Assembly (NCBI GenBank): GCA_034769895.1
Contig: JAWRYS010001506.1
Location: 62,001-126,000 of the forward strand
DNA length: 64,000 bases
Direction of reading: 5' to 3'
From: Magicicada septendecula
Taxonomy: Eukaryota; Arthropoda; Insecta; Hemiptera; Cicadidae
The translations under genes and the position numbers were made by a program. The notes beneath the pieces are model-generated. The model did not search any database and had not been told where the DNA came from. It saw only the letters and a program-made list of their open reading frames with translations. Below, in pieces: positions 35,689 through 46,267 of the stretch (position 1 is the stretch's first letter; the number at the start of each line of letters is the position of its first letter).

Positions 35689-37228
35689 GTCAAATGTACT
35701 CAGCAAGCTGTTCAACTAAGGGCAGGTCAGTGGAACTCTGACTGCGGTGTCTTCTTAGAAATGCGACTGTTTTATCGCTTTCCAAGTTTGCCATATGCTG
35801 TTGAAACAAAAGACAGTCTGTGCCTTGCATATTACAAAACACTTCTATGAATCTGAAAGAGGGGATTTTGACGCACAAAAAATGTTTTTTAATTTACGGT
35901 ACTACACGTAAGCGTGAGTCACTTGTGCAAACAACAAGTGCGCAATATTTTAAGTAAAGACAAACAAGTAGTTTACAATCCGTTACGTGTCTTGTATCAG
36001 TTGGCTGTATTCAGAAGCCAAGGTGTTATTTGGTTATTTGTTAGTTAGTTTCTTTGTCTTGTCCGTGGGTAAACATGACTTGAAAACATGTGGAAACTGA
36101 AATTGCACACAGTCAATTACCATTTTTTTTTTTACATTAAGAAATGAAAGTAGTTTATTTGTAAAGAATACGATTTTATCCAAATCCTTTTTCATTTGCA
36201 TCCTTGTCAGTCTGATGGTTTTAAAGGTTTTAAATTAAACAAACAATGAGTATGTATATTGCAAAGTTTAAAATAAAGATCTCTGGGAAAATTTAAAATC
36301 TAAAGCATAAGTGTCAGATAATGCTTCTTTATGACAACTCATTTGATCCTGTTGACATGATAGTCATTTCTCATTTGCCTTTCTCTCCCACATTGCATTC
36401 ATTTTTACACTTTAGGTATGTCAGAGCATTAGGCTTATAGGTCTACCTACAAAATAATATATGAACCTTGGTATAAAGAAAAATATGATAGCGATGTATA
36501 CTATAAAATTTGGAGTGCGTTCTTGTGAAAGTTATATATAACTGTCGTCTGTTGGTCTTAAAATGGGAATAGGATGGCCATGTTTTGAAGACATCAGATC
36601 ATTCTCTGTCTCAGTAATTAATCTGAGCGAAGCTAGAACTTTTAACTTGACTGAAAAAATGAACGCGTACAACGTTTAACGCAAGTTACCACAAACAATA
36701 TTGTATGAAATTTCTGGGATAAGTGGACTTTACGTCAAGGAATTTTTGTACAGTTTTGAATAAAAACTGTGCACCAATTCATTAAAGTTTATGTCTGCTA
36801 AATTAAATATTTAACACACTGGGCTAACACCGCGACTTTACTCCCGTAATGTCCAAGAATGTGGTTGTACACTTCATAGCAAAGCACGTATGCATCGGAA
36901 TCAGAAAAGCCTTCTGAGTCATATTCTGATTTAGTGAAGACTTTATCAACTGTAGCCGGAAATATCGCCTAAAACTTTTATATGCAGTATACATATTTCA
37001 TCATTTTCTGAGTGCGATTCTTTAGCTCAAGAAGTGTGTTATCCTCTAATGGGATGTCCATTGTATGAAGATTCATACATATTCGTACAGTGTCAATAAA
37101 AACCATTGGTTCCTCGTAATCTCAATCATGGCTACTATGTATGATCAAATGAACTTGAAAAAATGTCAATGCTCCAGTTTGCTTGACGTTATTTAGTTAA
37201 ATGTGGACAATATGGTAAAAAAAAGATA

Positions 37229-37480
37229 AAGTTTTACCTTACAACCTGAACCGGCTTTCGCCTTTAAATGGTTTCTTAAGAGGTTGATCTATTTCTTCAG
37301 AGGTCTTTCTTCAAAGACCTCTGAAGAAGCCTTTTAAAGGTGAAAACCGGTTCAGGTTGTAAGGTAAAACTTTATGTTTTTACTTATAAAATACTTTGTG
37401 TTCCGAGTCGTTAATGTAATAGTTGTATTTAGTTAAGTAACGGACACGTCATGGACAACGAAATCCAAGAAAAACAAGAC
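37229..37480 (+). mobile_element. PLE terminal fragment as a palindrome, in each unit
   Basis: An inverted repeat is centred near 37303, with arms reading AAAGTTTTACCTTACAACCT and its complement AGGTTGTAAGGTAAAACTTT. The right arm carries an intact hammerhead-like motif, the left arm a mutated one. It continues into GTGTTCCGAGTCGT and GGACACGTCATGGACAACGA, the same terminal sequence as the PLE remnant at 13.4 kb. Copies lie at about 53720-53970 and 63505-63765. Confidence 0.75.
37317..37357 (+). ncRNA. Hammerhead-ribozyme-like motif (unit 1)
   Basis: Stem I ACCU (37317-37320) with AGGU (37354-37357); core CUGAAGA (37321-37327); stem II AGCCUUUUAAAGGU; GAAAACCGGUUC (37342-37353), in which AACC/GGUU makes a loopless palindromic stem III; predicted cleavage after C37353. 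A palindromic stem III suits cleavage as a dimer, as proposed for PLE hammerheads. Confidence 0.7.
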
Positions 37481-38105
37481 TCTGTTGCATGGATTATTCA
37501 TAGAGCAAAATTCATTAGACAAAGAAGCAAATGAAAAATGCTTTGTAATGTAAGTCGCATTCTATCCATGGCGAAATGATACACAAAAATTTGCAGTTCT
37601 CTACTCTAGAGTAGAGAAAACTCTACACTATTGTTACAGCGATTAATTTCACATGACAATGATGTATTTGTTGATGAACTACAAGAGGACAGAAATCATT
37701 GAAATCTAGAGTACACTGCATCAACAATCAGACCAAATGCAGACAGAAATACAAAGCTAGGATATCGCTTAATTGATGGTGCTCACAAAAGGAATAAATT
37801 TGACAATTTTCAAATGACAAAAGAACACATTTTAACTTTAGTTCGTGATTGTAAAATAATATTTTTTTTAACTTACAGTTTTTTTAACCTTACACTTAAA
37901 CTTTGACCAAAACAAAATTCCTCAAGAATGCGTCTGACAATTAAGAAGGCCTACTCTGAGTATGATATACGCCGAATTTTGGTACAAAGTTAAGCAGTAA
38001 CAGTGGAAAATACAGCCATAACAGCAGTAATGGATGAAATTGGGAATCAATCAAGAATTATAGAAAGCCTTTCTCCAAATAGTTTGCAAAAGTTGTCGAA
38101 TTATT

Positions 38106-38235
38106 AGTGCCCTAGAAGTGCTGCCGCTGTTAACGTAGGCCTACATGGAGAAACTGTCCATAGCTTTTTGAAAATACCTGTGGAATCTCTTAACAAATTG
38201 AGCAATGAAACTGTACGAAATTTTCATGTAAAAGT
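38106..38235 (+). pseudogene. PIF1/Helitron-type helicase fragment
   Basis: The open stretch SAAAVNVGLHGETVHSFLKI with a following LSNETVRNFHVKVKTLKF resembles the PIF1-family helicase segment between the Walker A region and the DEAD-type motif, where an A-A-x-N-[IV]-x-G-x-T-[IV]-H-S word is usual. The Walker A motif upstream and the DE motif downstream are absent. A related frame upstream (37650-38090) is broken by stops. The same relic recurs at about 54604-54733. Helitron origin is inferred. Confidence 0.5.
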
Positions 38236-38239
38236 GAAA

Positions 38240-39680
38240 ACTCTTAAGTTTACTATATGTGAGAATACTCTACGATTGGAACTCAAATGCTTTACAAAAT
38301 ACTTAAGCAACTCTGTGAAGTAAAAGGGGTAGCTAAGGATCTATAAAAGGGAGTATTCGCACTCGCCATCTTTGTTCCGAGACTGACATAATATTATGGT
38401 GTCGCTTGTGTATACATGGGACGCAGTATAAGTTTGTTTTCGATATTACATAAACTATTATAGTTTTTCGTGCCAAAAATATAATTTCAAAGTGCGAAAT
38501 TATGTCCCACGTCCTTAAAAATATGGAAATAATAGTTTTCATCTTAAAACTTACTGATTCAGACCATAGTAAGAGGAGAATAATTTTGTCTAAAAAACAA
38601 CAAATACCAATCGTTACCACTTACCACTTTGTTAGGTATATATTCTCAGATTTTACTTTTATTACTGTTTATAATAGATGGCTGTTGAATTAATGTTTAC
38701 TAAACTTCGTTTGTCCAAAAGTCCAAATAAATTTACTAAAACTATTTTTAATAAACACGAATTTACATTTTTAACTTACTTAGGCCTACTATTAAGTTTA
38801 TATTCAGGTTTTTTGCTTAACATTTAGTTAAAATTAATAATAAAAAGTTTAGCTTAACATTTTATTAAAAGCAACAATAATGTATTTTTCATTGCACTAG
38901 ACATTTTATAGTCAAAAGTATTTTTCTCGGTTAGTAGGAAGGGTTAAACTTTGTTAGTAAAGGCAAAAAATTTGCAAGTTACAACTTCTCACGGCCATAT
39001 CTTGAAAACAACTAGTGGATTAAAACCCGGCCAAAACGCATTTTGTTTGTTATTTCGTATAGAATAATTTTGGTCTTATTCATTTTTACTATAAACTCAA
39101 ACGTTTTTTAGTTATTCGCTAAAAATTACGCTAAAATCCTGTTTTTTGGGGGTAAAAATCGAAAATGTTGATTTGGAATAACTCGAAAACAACGCATTTT
39201 TTAAAACTGTTGCGTACCGACTTTTTTGCTTAGAATTTGATTCTCTATTGGATCCTGGGGTTAATTTTTTTTTTATCAATCACCCTTGAAAAAGGGGCGG
39301 TTCCCACCCCCAAATAAAAAGCGTACAGTTTAACTTTGTTCTAGAGTGCATATAGAACATACATATCAAATTTCGTTAAATTCCATCGATATTCAAAATT
39401 TTGTTACGTCAAAAGGTGCGCTTACTGGACTAGAATTTCTTCGTGCTGATATTGTTCTCGACTTTGTTTACGATCTGCGTGTACGTTTCGCGCTTGGCTA
39501 TCGCGCAGCTGATTTTAGAAAAACAGGTAAATGTGCAATTTTGTGCATAAAACTACAGAATGTGCAATTTTATGCAGTAACCCCCAAAACGTGCAATTTT
39601 GTGCAAAATAAAATGTATGTTAAAATGACCTACACGTCCCGATTCGGATAAATAACTTGTCACTGGCCGTTTACGAACTA
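38240..39680. other. Noncoding part of unit 1
   Basis: No convincing gene. Frames at 38333-38620 (minus) and 39346-39651 (plus) recur at 54827-55114 and 55840-56145 only because the unit is duplicated. GTGCAATTTTGTGC is repeated near 39534, 39559 and 39590. Confidence 0.55.
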
Positions 39681-41073
39681 GGTGTCTTCTTAGAAATGCG
39701 ACTGTTTTTATCGCTTTCCAAGTTTGCCATATGCTGTTGAAACAAAAGACAGTCTGTGCCTTGCATATTACAAAACACTTCTATGAATCTGAAAGAGGGG
39801 AATTTGACGCACAAAAAATGTTTTTTACTTTACGGTACTACACGTAAGCTTGAGTCACTTGTGCAATCAACAAGTGCGCAATATTTTAAGTAAAGACAAA
39901 CAAGTAGTTTACAATCCGTTACGTGTCTTGTATCAGTTGGCTGTATTCAGAAGCCAAGGTGTTATTTGGTTATTTGTTAGTTTGTTTCTTTGTCTTGTCC
40001 GTGGGTAAACATGACTTGAAAACATGTGGAAACTGAAATTGCACACAGTCAGTTACCATTTTTTTTTTTTTTACATTAAGAAATGAAAGTAGTTTATTTG
40101 TAAAGAATACGATTTTATCCAAATCCTTTTTCATTTGCATCCTTGTCAGTCTGATGGTTTTAAAGGTTTTAAATTAAACAAACAATGAGTATGTATATTG
40201 CAAAGTTTAAAATAAAGATCTCTGGGAAAATTTAAAATCTAAAGCATAAGTGTCAGATAATGCTTCTTTATAGTAGGGGGAAAATAAGGGTTCAAACTCA
40301 CAAAGGAATGCCGCCTTTCTTAAAAAACAATGAAAAAACACTAAAAAACATGATCTCAGAGATGACGCCGCCACCGCTGGACCCGCAGCATCCCGATGGA
40401 CCACAGCACCGCGAATTTCCGCGAATAAATTTTTTTATTTTTTTTATTTTATTTTTTTATTTTTTTAATTAAATTGATTTGGTGGGATGATGTTCAATGG
40501 ACCACCAGCATCCGTGAATATACTTTTTTATTTTTTTAAGAAAGCTGATTTGCATATCTGTGGGTGGCTTTGGGTGGGTGGTTTTTTTTATTTCATATCG
40601 GTGGGTGGTGGAGGGTGGGGGGTGGTTCCAACTCGAAGCATTATAGTGTATATTAAAATATATGATCAGGTGTACCAACCTTTGCATGAGTTCAAATTTG
40701 TCGTGTGTTATAATGTATATTAAATCTATATGATCAGGTGTACCAACCTCTGTAGTATTATTATAGTGTATAGATATTTTATATGAGCAGGTTTGTCAAC
40801 ATTTTCTGTGGCGGGGGGAGGGAAATTCAAATATGTGTTATATTGTGTATATATAGAGCAGATCTGTCAACATTTTTTTTCTCTTCTGTGGTGGGAAATT
40901 CAAACTATATGATCATAATTGGTACTCTCTCTCGCTCTCTCACACGTTGTGTATGTCTCTCTCTCTCTCTCTCACTCTCTCTTGTTGTCAAACCGTTCTC
41001 CTCTCTGTCTGTAGTCAGTACCGAGCGCATGTATATGAAATTAGAAAGTTTATATTTATTCGACAAATATTAA

Positions 41074-41138
<65 letters not shown>

Positions 41139-41339
41139 ACTCTCACTTGTTTCAACTGTGTCAACAAATAGTAACGTCCTCTCTCTCTCTCTCCCTCTCA
41201 CTCTCACACGTTTCAACTATGCAAGGTTCCATACCCTTTCTCCTGTCTCCCTCTCGTACATTGAGTAGTTGGTGTGATGAATAAATAATTTTAGCACCAA
41301 CTCTCTTTCGTTGTCAAAACGTCGTCTTCATTTTCAATG

Positions 41340-41492
41340 TATTAAATAATTGGATTTCGTTGTCCATGACGTGTCCGTTACTTAACTAAATATCACTATA
41401 ATATTGACGACTCGGAACACAATGTTTTTTATAAGTAAAAACATTGTGTTCCGAGTCGTCAATATTATAGTGATATTTAGTATTAAATAATT
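41340..41492. mobile_element. PLE-derived palindrome inserted in the left TIR
   Basis: 129 bp (41352-41480) flanked by the 12-bp duplication TATTAAATAATT (41340-41351, 41481-41492). It consists of inverted arms around TTTTATAAGTAAAAAC with GTGTTCCGAGTCGTC and its complement, plus the GTCCATGACGTGTCCGTTAC word typical of the PLE termini here. The right TIR has the unoccupied site near 51770. Confidence 0.8.
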
Positions 41493-42408
41493 AATTAATT
41501 AATAGTTTTATAATGCAGTCAGTGTGATTGATCCTTGTTAGAAATATATATATTTGGCGTCAATGAACTACTTACCTGTTATGTTGTTACAGACAATACT
41601 TCTGTTTTAAGGTTGCAGTTTACACACACACACACACATAGGTTCAGTAGTGTATAGCGAAATAAATTAAAATTATACACACACATGAAAACGGCGGCTG
41701 AAATTCATACAAATCTTCTGATGTAACAGTTCACAAAAAATAAATTAATTGTACACATGTTCAGAGGTGTAGAGTGAAATAAAATAAAGTCATAATTTGT
41801 TTAAATGATTAAATATATTTTAACATTCACAATATAAAATTCACAATTAAATAAATACATTAGAAATTGATATTTTTCGAAAGTTTATATATAATTGTGT
41901 GTCGTACTTGTAGAAGAAGCAACCTGCAACATAACAATACAACAACAACATTAAAATCATGTTAAATATCACACACACACACAGATGCACACGCAACGCG
42001 CGCACATACAGACGCATACGCAACGTAATCACACACACACACACACACACACATACATACGCATACGCAACGTAACCAAACACGCAACGCGCCCACACAC
42101 AGACGCAAACGCAACGTAATCATACACATACATACAACGTGTACACGTTTGGTTTGAATCATGTAGGGCCAATAAACAGATAACAGATTTAAATATGCTA
42201 TAGTCATTGTAAGACGTTACAATCATTGAAGTGTTTAATAAGTAAATTGTATGTATGTATATATCACTGAATAATAATAATAATATAATCGTTCTAGTGT
42301 TATCGTTTGCTGCAACAGGTAACGCAGTTTACAAATAATTACATATAGGTTCAGAGGCGTATAGTGAAATAAATTAAAAAAATTGTTTACTAAAAGTAGT
42401 TTGTCACC

Positions 42409-42705
42409 TTAACGAGATACAATTTCCACATGCGCTGTCTGGTTCTTCATCCCTCGAAACACAAGATGTAGGTCGCTGGGATTTATATGACGGAGTTCTT
42501 CATCTGTAAAGACGCAAGCATACCTCTTAGGTAGATATTCACGATAGCGTAGCTCACCATCTTCCAACGTTGCAAGCACAGACTTCCCATATCTTGTGTC
42601 CACATGCACCATGTTAACAATCGGATACTGCTTGTTCAATGTTAATTCTGCACACCGTTTGTACTCAATAGCAGAAACTGCATTGAATTTTGTGATAAAC
42701 GACAT
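42409..42705 (-). CDS. Small ORF of the pPolB element, 98 aa, unknown function
   Basis: ATG at 42705, stop TAA at 42409-42411. A compact basic protein with a central block VDTRYGKSVLATLEDGE, then LPKRYACVF and the C-terminal HLVFRG. I have an impression of similar short proteins in arthropod genomes near protein-primed polymerase genes, but cannot verify it. The beta-rich look would fit a small nucleic-acid-binding fold, which is a guess. It lies in the ~450 bp unique to the left arm, downstream of a leader module like that preceding the 168-aa ORF, whose splice acceptor looks damaged here (TTTCAAACG instead of TTTCAG). Confidence 0.6.
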   Translation of the reverse strand: MSFITKFNAVSAIEYKRCAELTLNKQYPIVNMVHVDTRYGKSVLATLEDGELRYREYLPKRYACVFTDEELRHINPSDLHLVFRGMKNQTAHVEIVSR

Positions 42706-43059
42706 TATTTATGAGAAGTGAAGACGTCTGTATCAAACTAGGTGGAACTAAACAATGACTACAAAGAAGACTAGTGAAAGTAATGGTGGTGGTGGTGATG
42801 TGGTCATCAGGAAAGTTCACGTTCATCGCCCGAAGCTTTGCATGTACATACACACAGGCAGAATTAGCGCTGTTACAAAATATATATATTAGGAAAGTCA
42901 AGCCCACAGACTACTAGAAATAGTTATCGTTTGAAAAAAAAAAGGAAACCGCACATTACGAACTAATATCGTTACAATAATAATAATAATACATAAACTT
43001 ACGTTTACGGTCGTCCAAACTGAAGTATGGAGTGACAATAACTATAGATATCACAGTAA

Positions 43060-43425
43060 GAATTTTTGTTGTTGTTTTTAACAGGCGATGTTTTTCATCC
43101 CCCTGAAGCTTTGTATGCAGAATTATGACTGTTACATAATATATATTATGAAAGTCGACAGAAATAGTTATCGCCTGCAGCAAGAATTTTTGTTGTTGTT
43201 TTTAACAGGTGGTGTTTTTGCATGTACATACATGCAGAATTATGGTTGTTACATAATATATATTAGGAAAGTCGACAGAAATAGTTATCGCCTGCAGCAA
43301 GAAGTTTTGTTGTTGTTTTTAACAGGTGGTGTTTTTGCATGTACATACATGCAGAATTATGACTGTTACATAATATATATTAGGAAAGTCGACAGAAATA
43401 GTTATCGCCTGCAGCCATATACAAG
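43060..43425. repeat. Three tandem copies of a ~120-bp unit
   Basis: Units starting near 43063, 43187 and 43303 repeat TTTTTGTTGTTGTTTTTAAC and GAAATAGTTATCGCCTGCAG. A plus-strand frame through them (43088-43468) merely repeats the same peptide and is not counted as a gene. Confidence 0.75.
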
Positions 43426-43459
43426 TTTACCTAATGAAATTAACAATGCTATGAGACAC

Positions 43460-43966
43460 TTACATTAAAAATGTTTGTATAACAGAAAAATCATTAATTA
43501 TCCACTCTCTAAGTGCGTGCACATTATGGTTTGTACATAGTGTAGAAGAAGAATTGCAATGTGTAAGACATAACGCCCCAGGAATGTCTTTTGGTACGTC
43601 TTTTGGGCAACCAATGTCATCAAGATTTATTATATGATAATGAATTATTTTCGATTCTAAAAAACGTTTTTTCTCAAGACCCTTCACAAACACATATTTA
43701 TATATGTTCGTATACGTTGTTAACACTGAAACAAGATTGTCGTACGGTGTCTCTCCTTCATCCCATCTTAGCCCATGATAGTTTTTCGTTAACCAGCAGT
43801 TGGTTCTAGTGTATTTCGAATTCGTAACGACTGTAGCAGGCGGGGCGAAAATCCAATGTCTGTATGCAAAACGTGTTACGTCCATAGCCGACAACTCCTT
43901 TACTATATAATTGCCGTTGTCATCATAAAAGCAGTGAAAGTCAATTATTACAGCAGCGTTTTCCAT
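43460..43966 (-). CDS. pPolB-element ORF, 168 aa, possible RNase H-fold protein
   Basis: Start taken at ATG 43966 (MENAAVIIDF), four bases past a strong splice acceptor (T-rich tract then ATAG, 43971-43972); the upstream open frame is intronic. The N-terminus IIDFHCFYDDNG, then VKELS, is reminiscent of exonuclease/RNase H-fold domains, although the usual D-x-E is D-x-H here. Later come WLTKNYHGLRWDEGE and a Cys/His cluster near the C-terminus (CLTHCNSSSTLCTNH), perhaps zinc binding. I believe related proteins accompany pPolB genes in insects, but function is unproven. Transcription probably starts in the leader module upstream on the minus strand. Confidence 0.6.
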   Translation of the reverse strand: MENAAVIIDFHCFYDDNGNYIVKELSAMDVTRFAYRHWIFAPPATVVTNSKYTRTNCWLTKNYHGLRWDEGETPYDNLVSVLTTYTNIYKYVFVKGLEKKRFLESKIIHYHIINLDDIGCPKDVPKDIPGALCLTHCNSSSTLCTNHNVHALREWIINDFSVIQTFLM

Positions 43967-43970
43967 TATA

Positions 43971-44190
43971 CTATAAAAAAAAAAAAGAAACCACACATTA
44001 CAAACTAATATTTATAAACACAAAGATCGTTACAATAATAATACACAAACTTACGTTTACTGTCGTCCAAACTGAACCGTGGAGAGAGAATAACTATCGA
44101 TATCACAGTGAGAATTCTTTTTGTTTTTAACAGATGGAATTTTAGCAGGAGGGGGAGCAGAGTCGCCGTCGGCAATTAATTTGACACGTA
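43971..44190 (-). promoter_or_regulatory. Leader module with 84-bp intron before the 168-aa ORF
   Basis: Read on the minus strand: a segment matching the end of the polymerase gene (coding SAPPPAKIP), then CAGTTTGGACGACAGTAAAC, a donor GTAAGT (44054-44049), and a T-rich acceptor ending at 43971. Closely related modules occur at 42850-43080 (minus) and 50480-50760 (plus, after the polymerase stop). All three carry the GTAAAC/GTAAGT donor. Confidence 0.5.
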
Positions 44191-44379
44191 CGTAAGATTT
44201 TAATAAAACAATTATCAGTTTAATCCGAATAATAATTTTCGGAAACAACCCCCGACTTAAAAAAAAATATAGTTTACCTTGTGGTATAAAATTCAAACTA
44301 TTAAATTGTCTCTCTCACACACATTCTGATTACTATACAACTAATTGCATGTATGTTCAGATGGTTCTACCGAAATAAA

Positions 44380-44383
44380 CCAT

Positions 44384-44417
<34 letters not shown>

Positions 44418-44450
44418 TGTATGTGTGTGTGTGTGTATGTATGTATTCGC
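44380..44450. repeat. (GT)n microsatellite
   Basis: Long alternating GT run with ATGT interruptions. Similar runs lie near 45530-45558 and 45838-45860. Confidence 0.9.
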
Positions 44451-44599
44451 TAAATCCGCCTTTCACTTTCTAATATGACACATGACATTCATTAGTTGCA
44501 CCCACCGCAAGTAATTATGGATTAGAAAGTATTCACGTCCAAACAAACACCGGCTTTCCCCTACCACCGGAGACCAATATATACTCAACAAATTTAACG

Positions 44600-45521
44600 A
44601 TAAATTCTCATTTGACCTGCTTGCGTGCACTGACAAATCTATCACGACATTTTTAATAGTTGGAAGACTGTATTATTGTGCAATCGCAGTATACGCAAGT
44701 TTCTGTGTGTAGTCAACATACAATAGTTTTGGTGAGTATAATTTATTGTATGTACAGATTTTATTTAAACGTAAAAATTATTTGCATTAAAACATTATTT
44801 AATACATGTATGTGTATGTTCAAATCACAATTTATGAAATATATTCTTACCGTATTTTTTATATTACACTTCTAATTGAAGATATATGTATTTTAATTTA
44901 ATACATGTGTGTGTAAGCGTATGCGTATGATCAAATTACAATTTTCTGAATATATTCTTAACGTACTTTTATTCTTAACGCACTTTTAATTGAAGATATA
45001 TATTTGAATTTAATACAATTTTCTGAAATATATTCTTACTGTACCTTTTATACACTTCTAATTGAAGATATATATATTTTTAGGTATAACTGAATTTTAT
45101 CGGATTCACACTGACTGCTTGCGTGCGTTGATAAATCTATCTCAACAGTTTTTTTTTAATAGTTGAAAAACTGTTTGAATTATTGTGCGTCTCAGTATAC
45201 ACAAGTTCCTGTGTGTGTAGTCAACATTCGTTAGTTTGGTAAGCATAATTTATCAAGTGCATTATTTATTGATTTAATACATGTATGTGTATGTGTGTGT
45301 GTGATCAAATTATTATTATTATCTGAAACAGAACAGTATATATAGATTCGAGTGGTATGTAAGACGCTGTTATATGTTACTAGTAAAAATTATTTGCATT
45401 AAAACATTATTTACTGAATTTAATACATGTATGTGTATGTTCAAATCACAATTTCTGAAATATATTCTTACCGTATTTTTTTATATTACAGTTCTAATTG
45501 AAGATATATATTTGAATTTAA

Positions 45522-45561
<40 letters not shown>

Positions 45562-45960
45562 ATCAATTTTCTGAAATATATTCTTACTGTACCTTTTATA
45601 TTACACTTCTAATTGAAGATATATATTTTTAGGTATAACTGAATTTTATCGGATTCACACTGACTGCTGGCGTGCGTTGATAAATCTATCTCAGCAGTTT
45701 GTTAATAGTTGAAAGACTGCTTGAATTATTGTGCGTCTCAGTATACACAAGTTCCTGTGTGTGTATTCAACATACGTTAGTTTGGTAAGCATAATTTATC
45801 AAGTGCATTATTTATTGATTTAATACATGTATGTGTATGTGTGTGTGTGTGTGTGTGTGCGTGATCAAATTATTATTATTATCTGAAACAGAACAGTATA
45901 TATAGATTCGAGTGGTATGTAAGACGCTGTTATATGTTACTAAAATCATAGCAAATATTT
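44600..45960 (+). repeat. Tandem 5' leader blocks upstream of pPolB
   Basis: Blocks starting near 44605, 45115 and 45658 (about 510-545 bp apart) share TTGCGTGCGTTGATAAATCT, CTCAGTATACACAAGTTCCT and GTAGTCAACAT, ending in donor-like words (TTTTG-GTGAGT at ~44734; TTTG-GTAAGC at ~45238 and ~45784). TCAGT fits an arthropod initiator. Each block could provide a noncoding first exon spliced to the acceptor at 46240-46241 before the polymerase ATG. Inferred, not demonstrated. Confidence 0.5.
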
Positions 45961-46267
45961 TCATTCTAAGCATATTTACTGTTTAATAATAATTACAACC
46001 CAACGAATGATATATATAGTTTGATGCTTTATAAGTTTGTGTACATTGGTTGTATATTGTAAGCATGAAAGTATTATTTAAATCTGTTTGTGTGTGTGCG
46101 CGAAAATAAACTTAATTTTTTTTTTTCGATCTAGCAAATAGTTGGTCTAAGCGTCCATGTATTATGTACAAATTGATATATAAAACGTTTACGATACACT
46201 AACATAATACCAGCGTTATAACAGTACCTTTTGTTTTTCAGTATTCATTCATTCTCACTTGAAGATC

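Larger units (their letters stand above)
35746..39680. repeat. Tandem macro-repeat, unit 1 (3935 bp)
   Basis: Begins GGTGTCTTCTTAGAAATGCG, and the same sequence restarts at 39681 and 56175. Unit 1 is uninterrupted. It contains a PLE-terminus palindrome (37229-37480), a helicase-like relic (38106-38235) and otherwise noncoding AT-rich sequence. Units agree almost base for base where compared. Confidence 0.88.
40272..44190 (+). repeat. Left terminal inverted repeat arm (expanded)
   Basis: Matches the reverse complement of 50465-52820, interrupted by additions found only here: a 129-bp PLE palindrome (41352-41480), ~450 bp with the 98-codon ORF (42385-42840), and repeated modules at 43060-44190. 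It includes a long CT microsatellite (about 41068-41146), a CA run (about 42030-42052) and T-rich tracts near 40430. The innermost match reaches the sequence coding the polymerase C-terminal tail (near 44150). Confidence 0.82.

Noticed and set aside
38333..39651. ORFs conserved between array units (38333-38620, 39346-39651 and copies)
   Set aside because: Conservation comes from recent duplication of the whole unit; no coding signature.
39671..39690. Helitron ends (CTAG then TC) at the array junction
   Set aside because: Only a short word match, no 3' hairpin found, and the left boundary at 35746 does not share it.
43088..43468. 126-aa ORF with internal repeats
   Set aside because: It only translates the ~120-bp tandem repeat; no start context or independent support.
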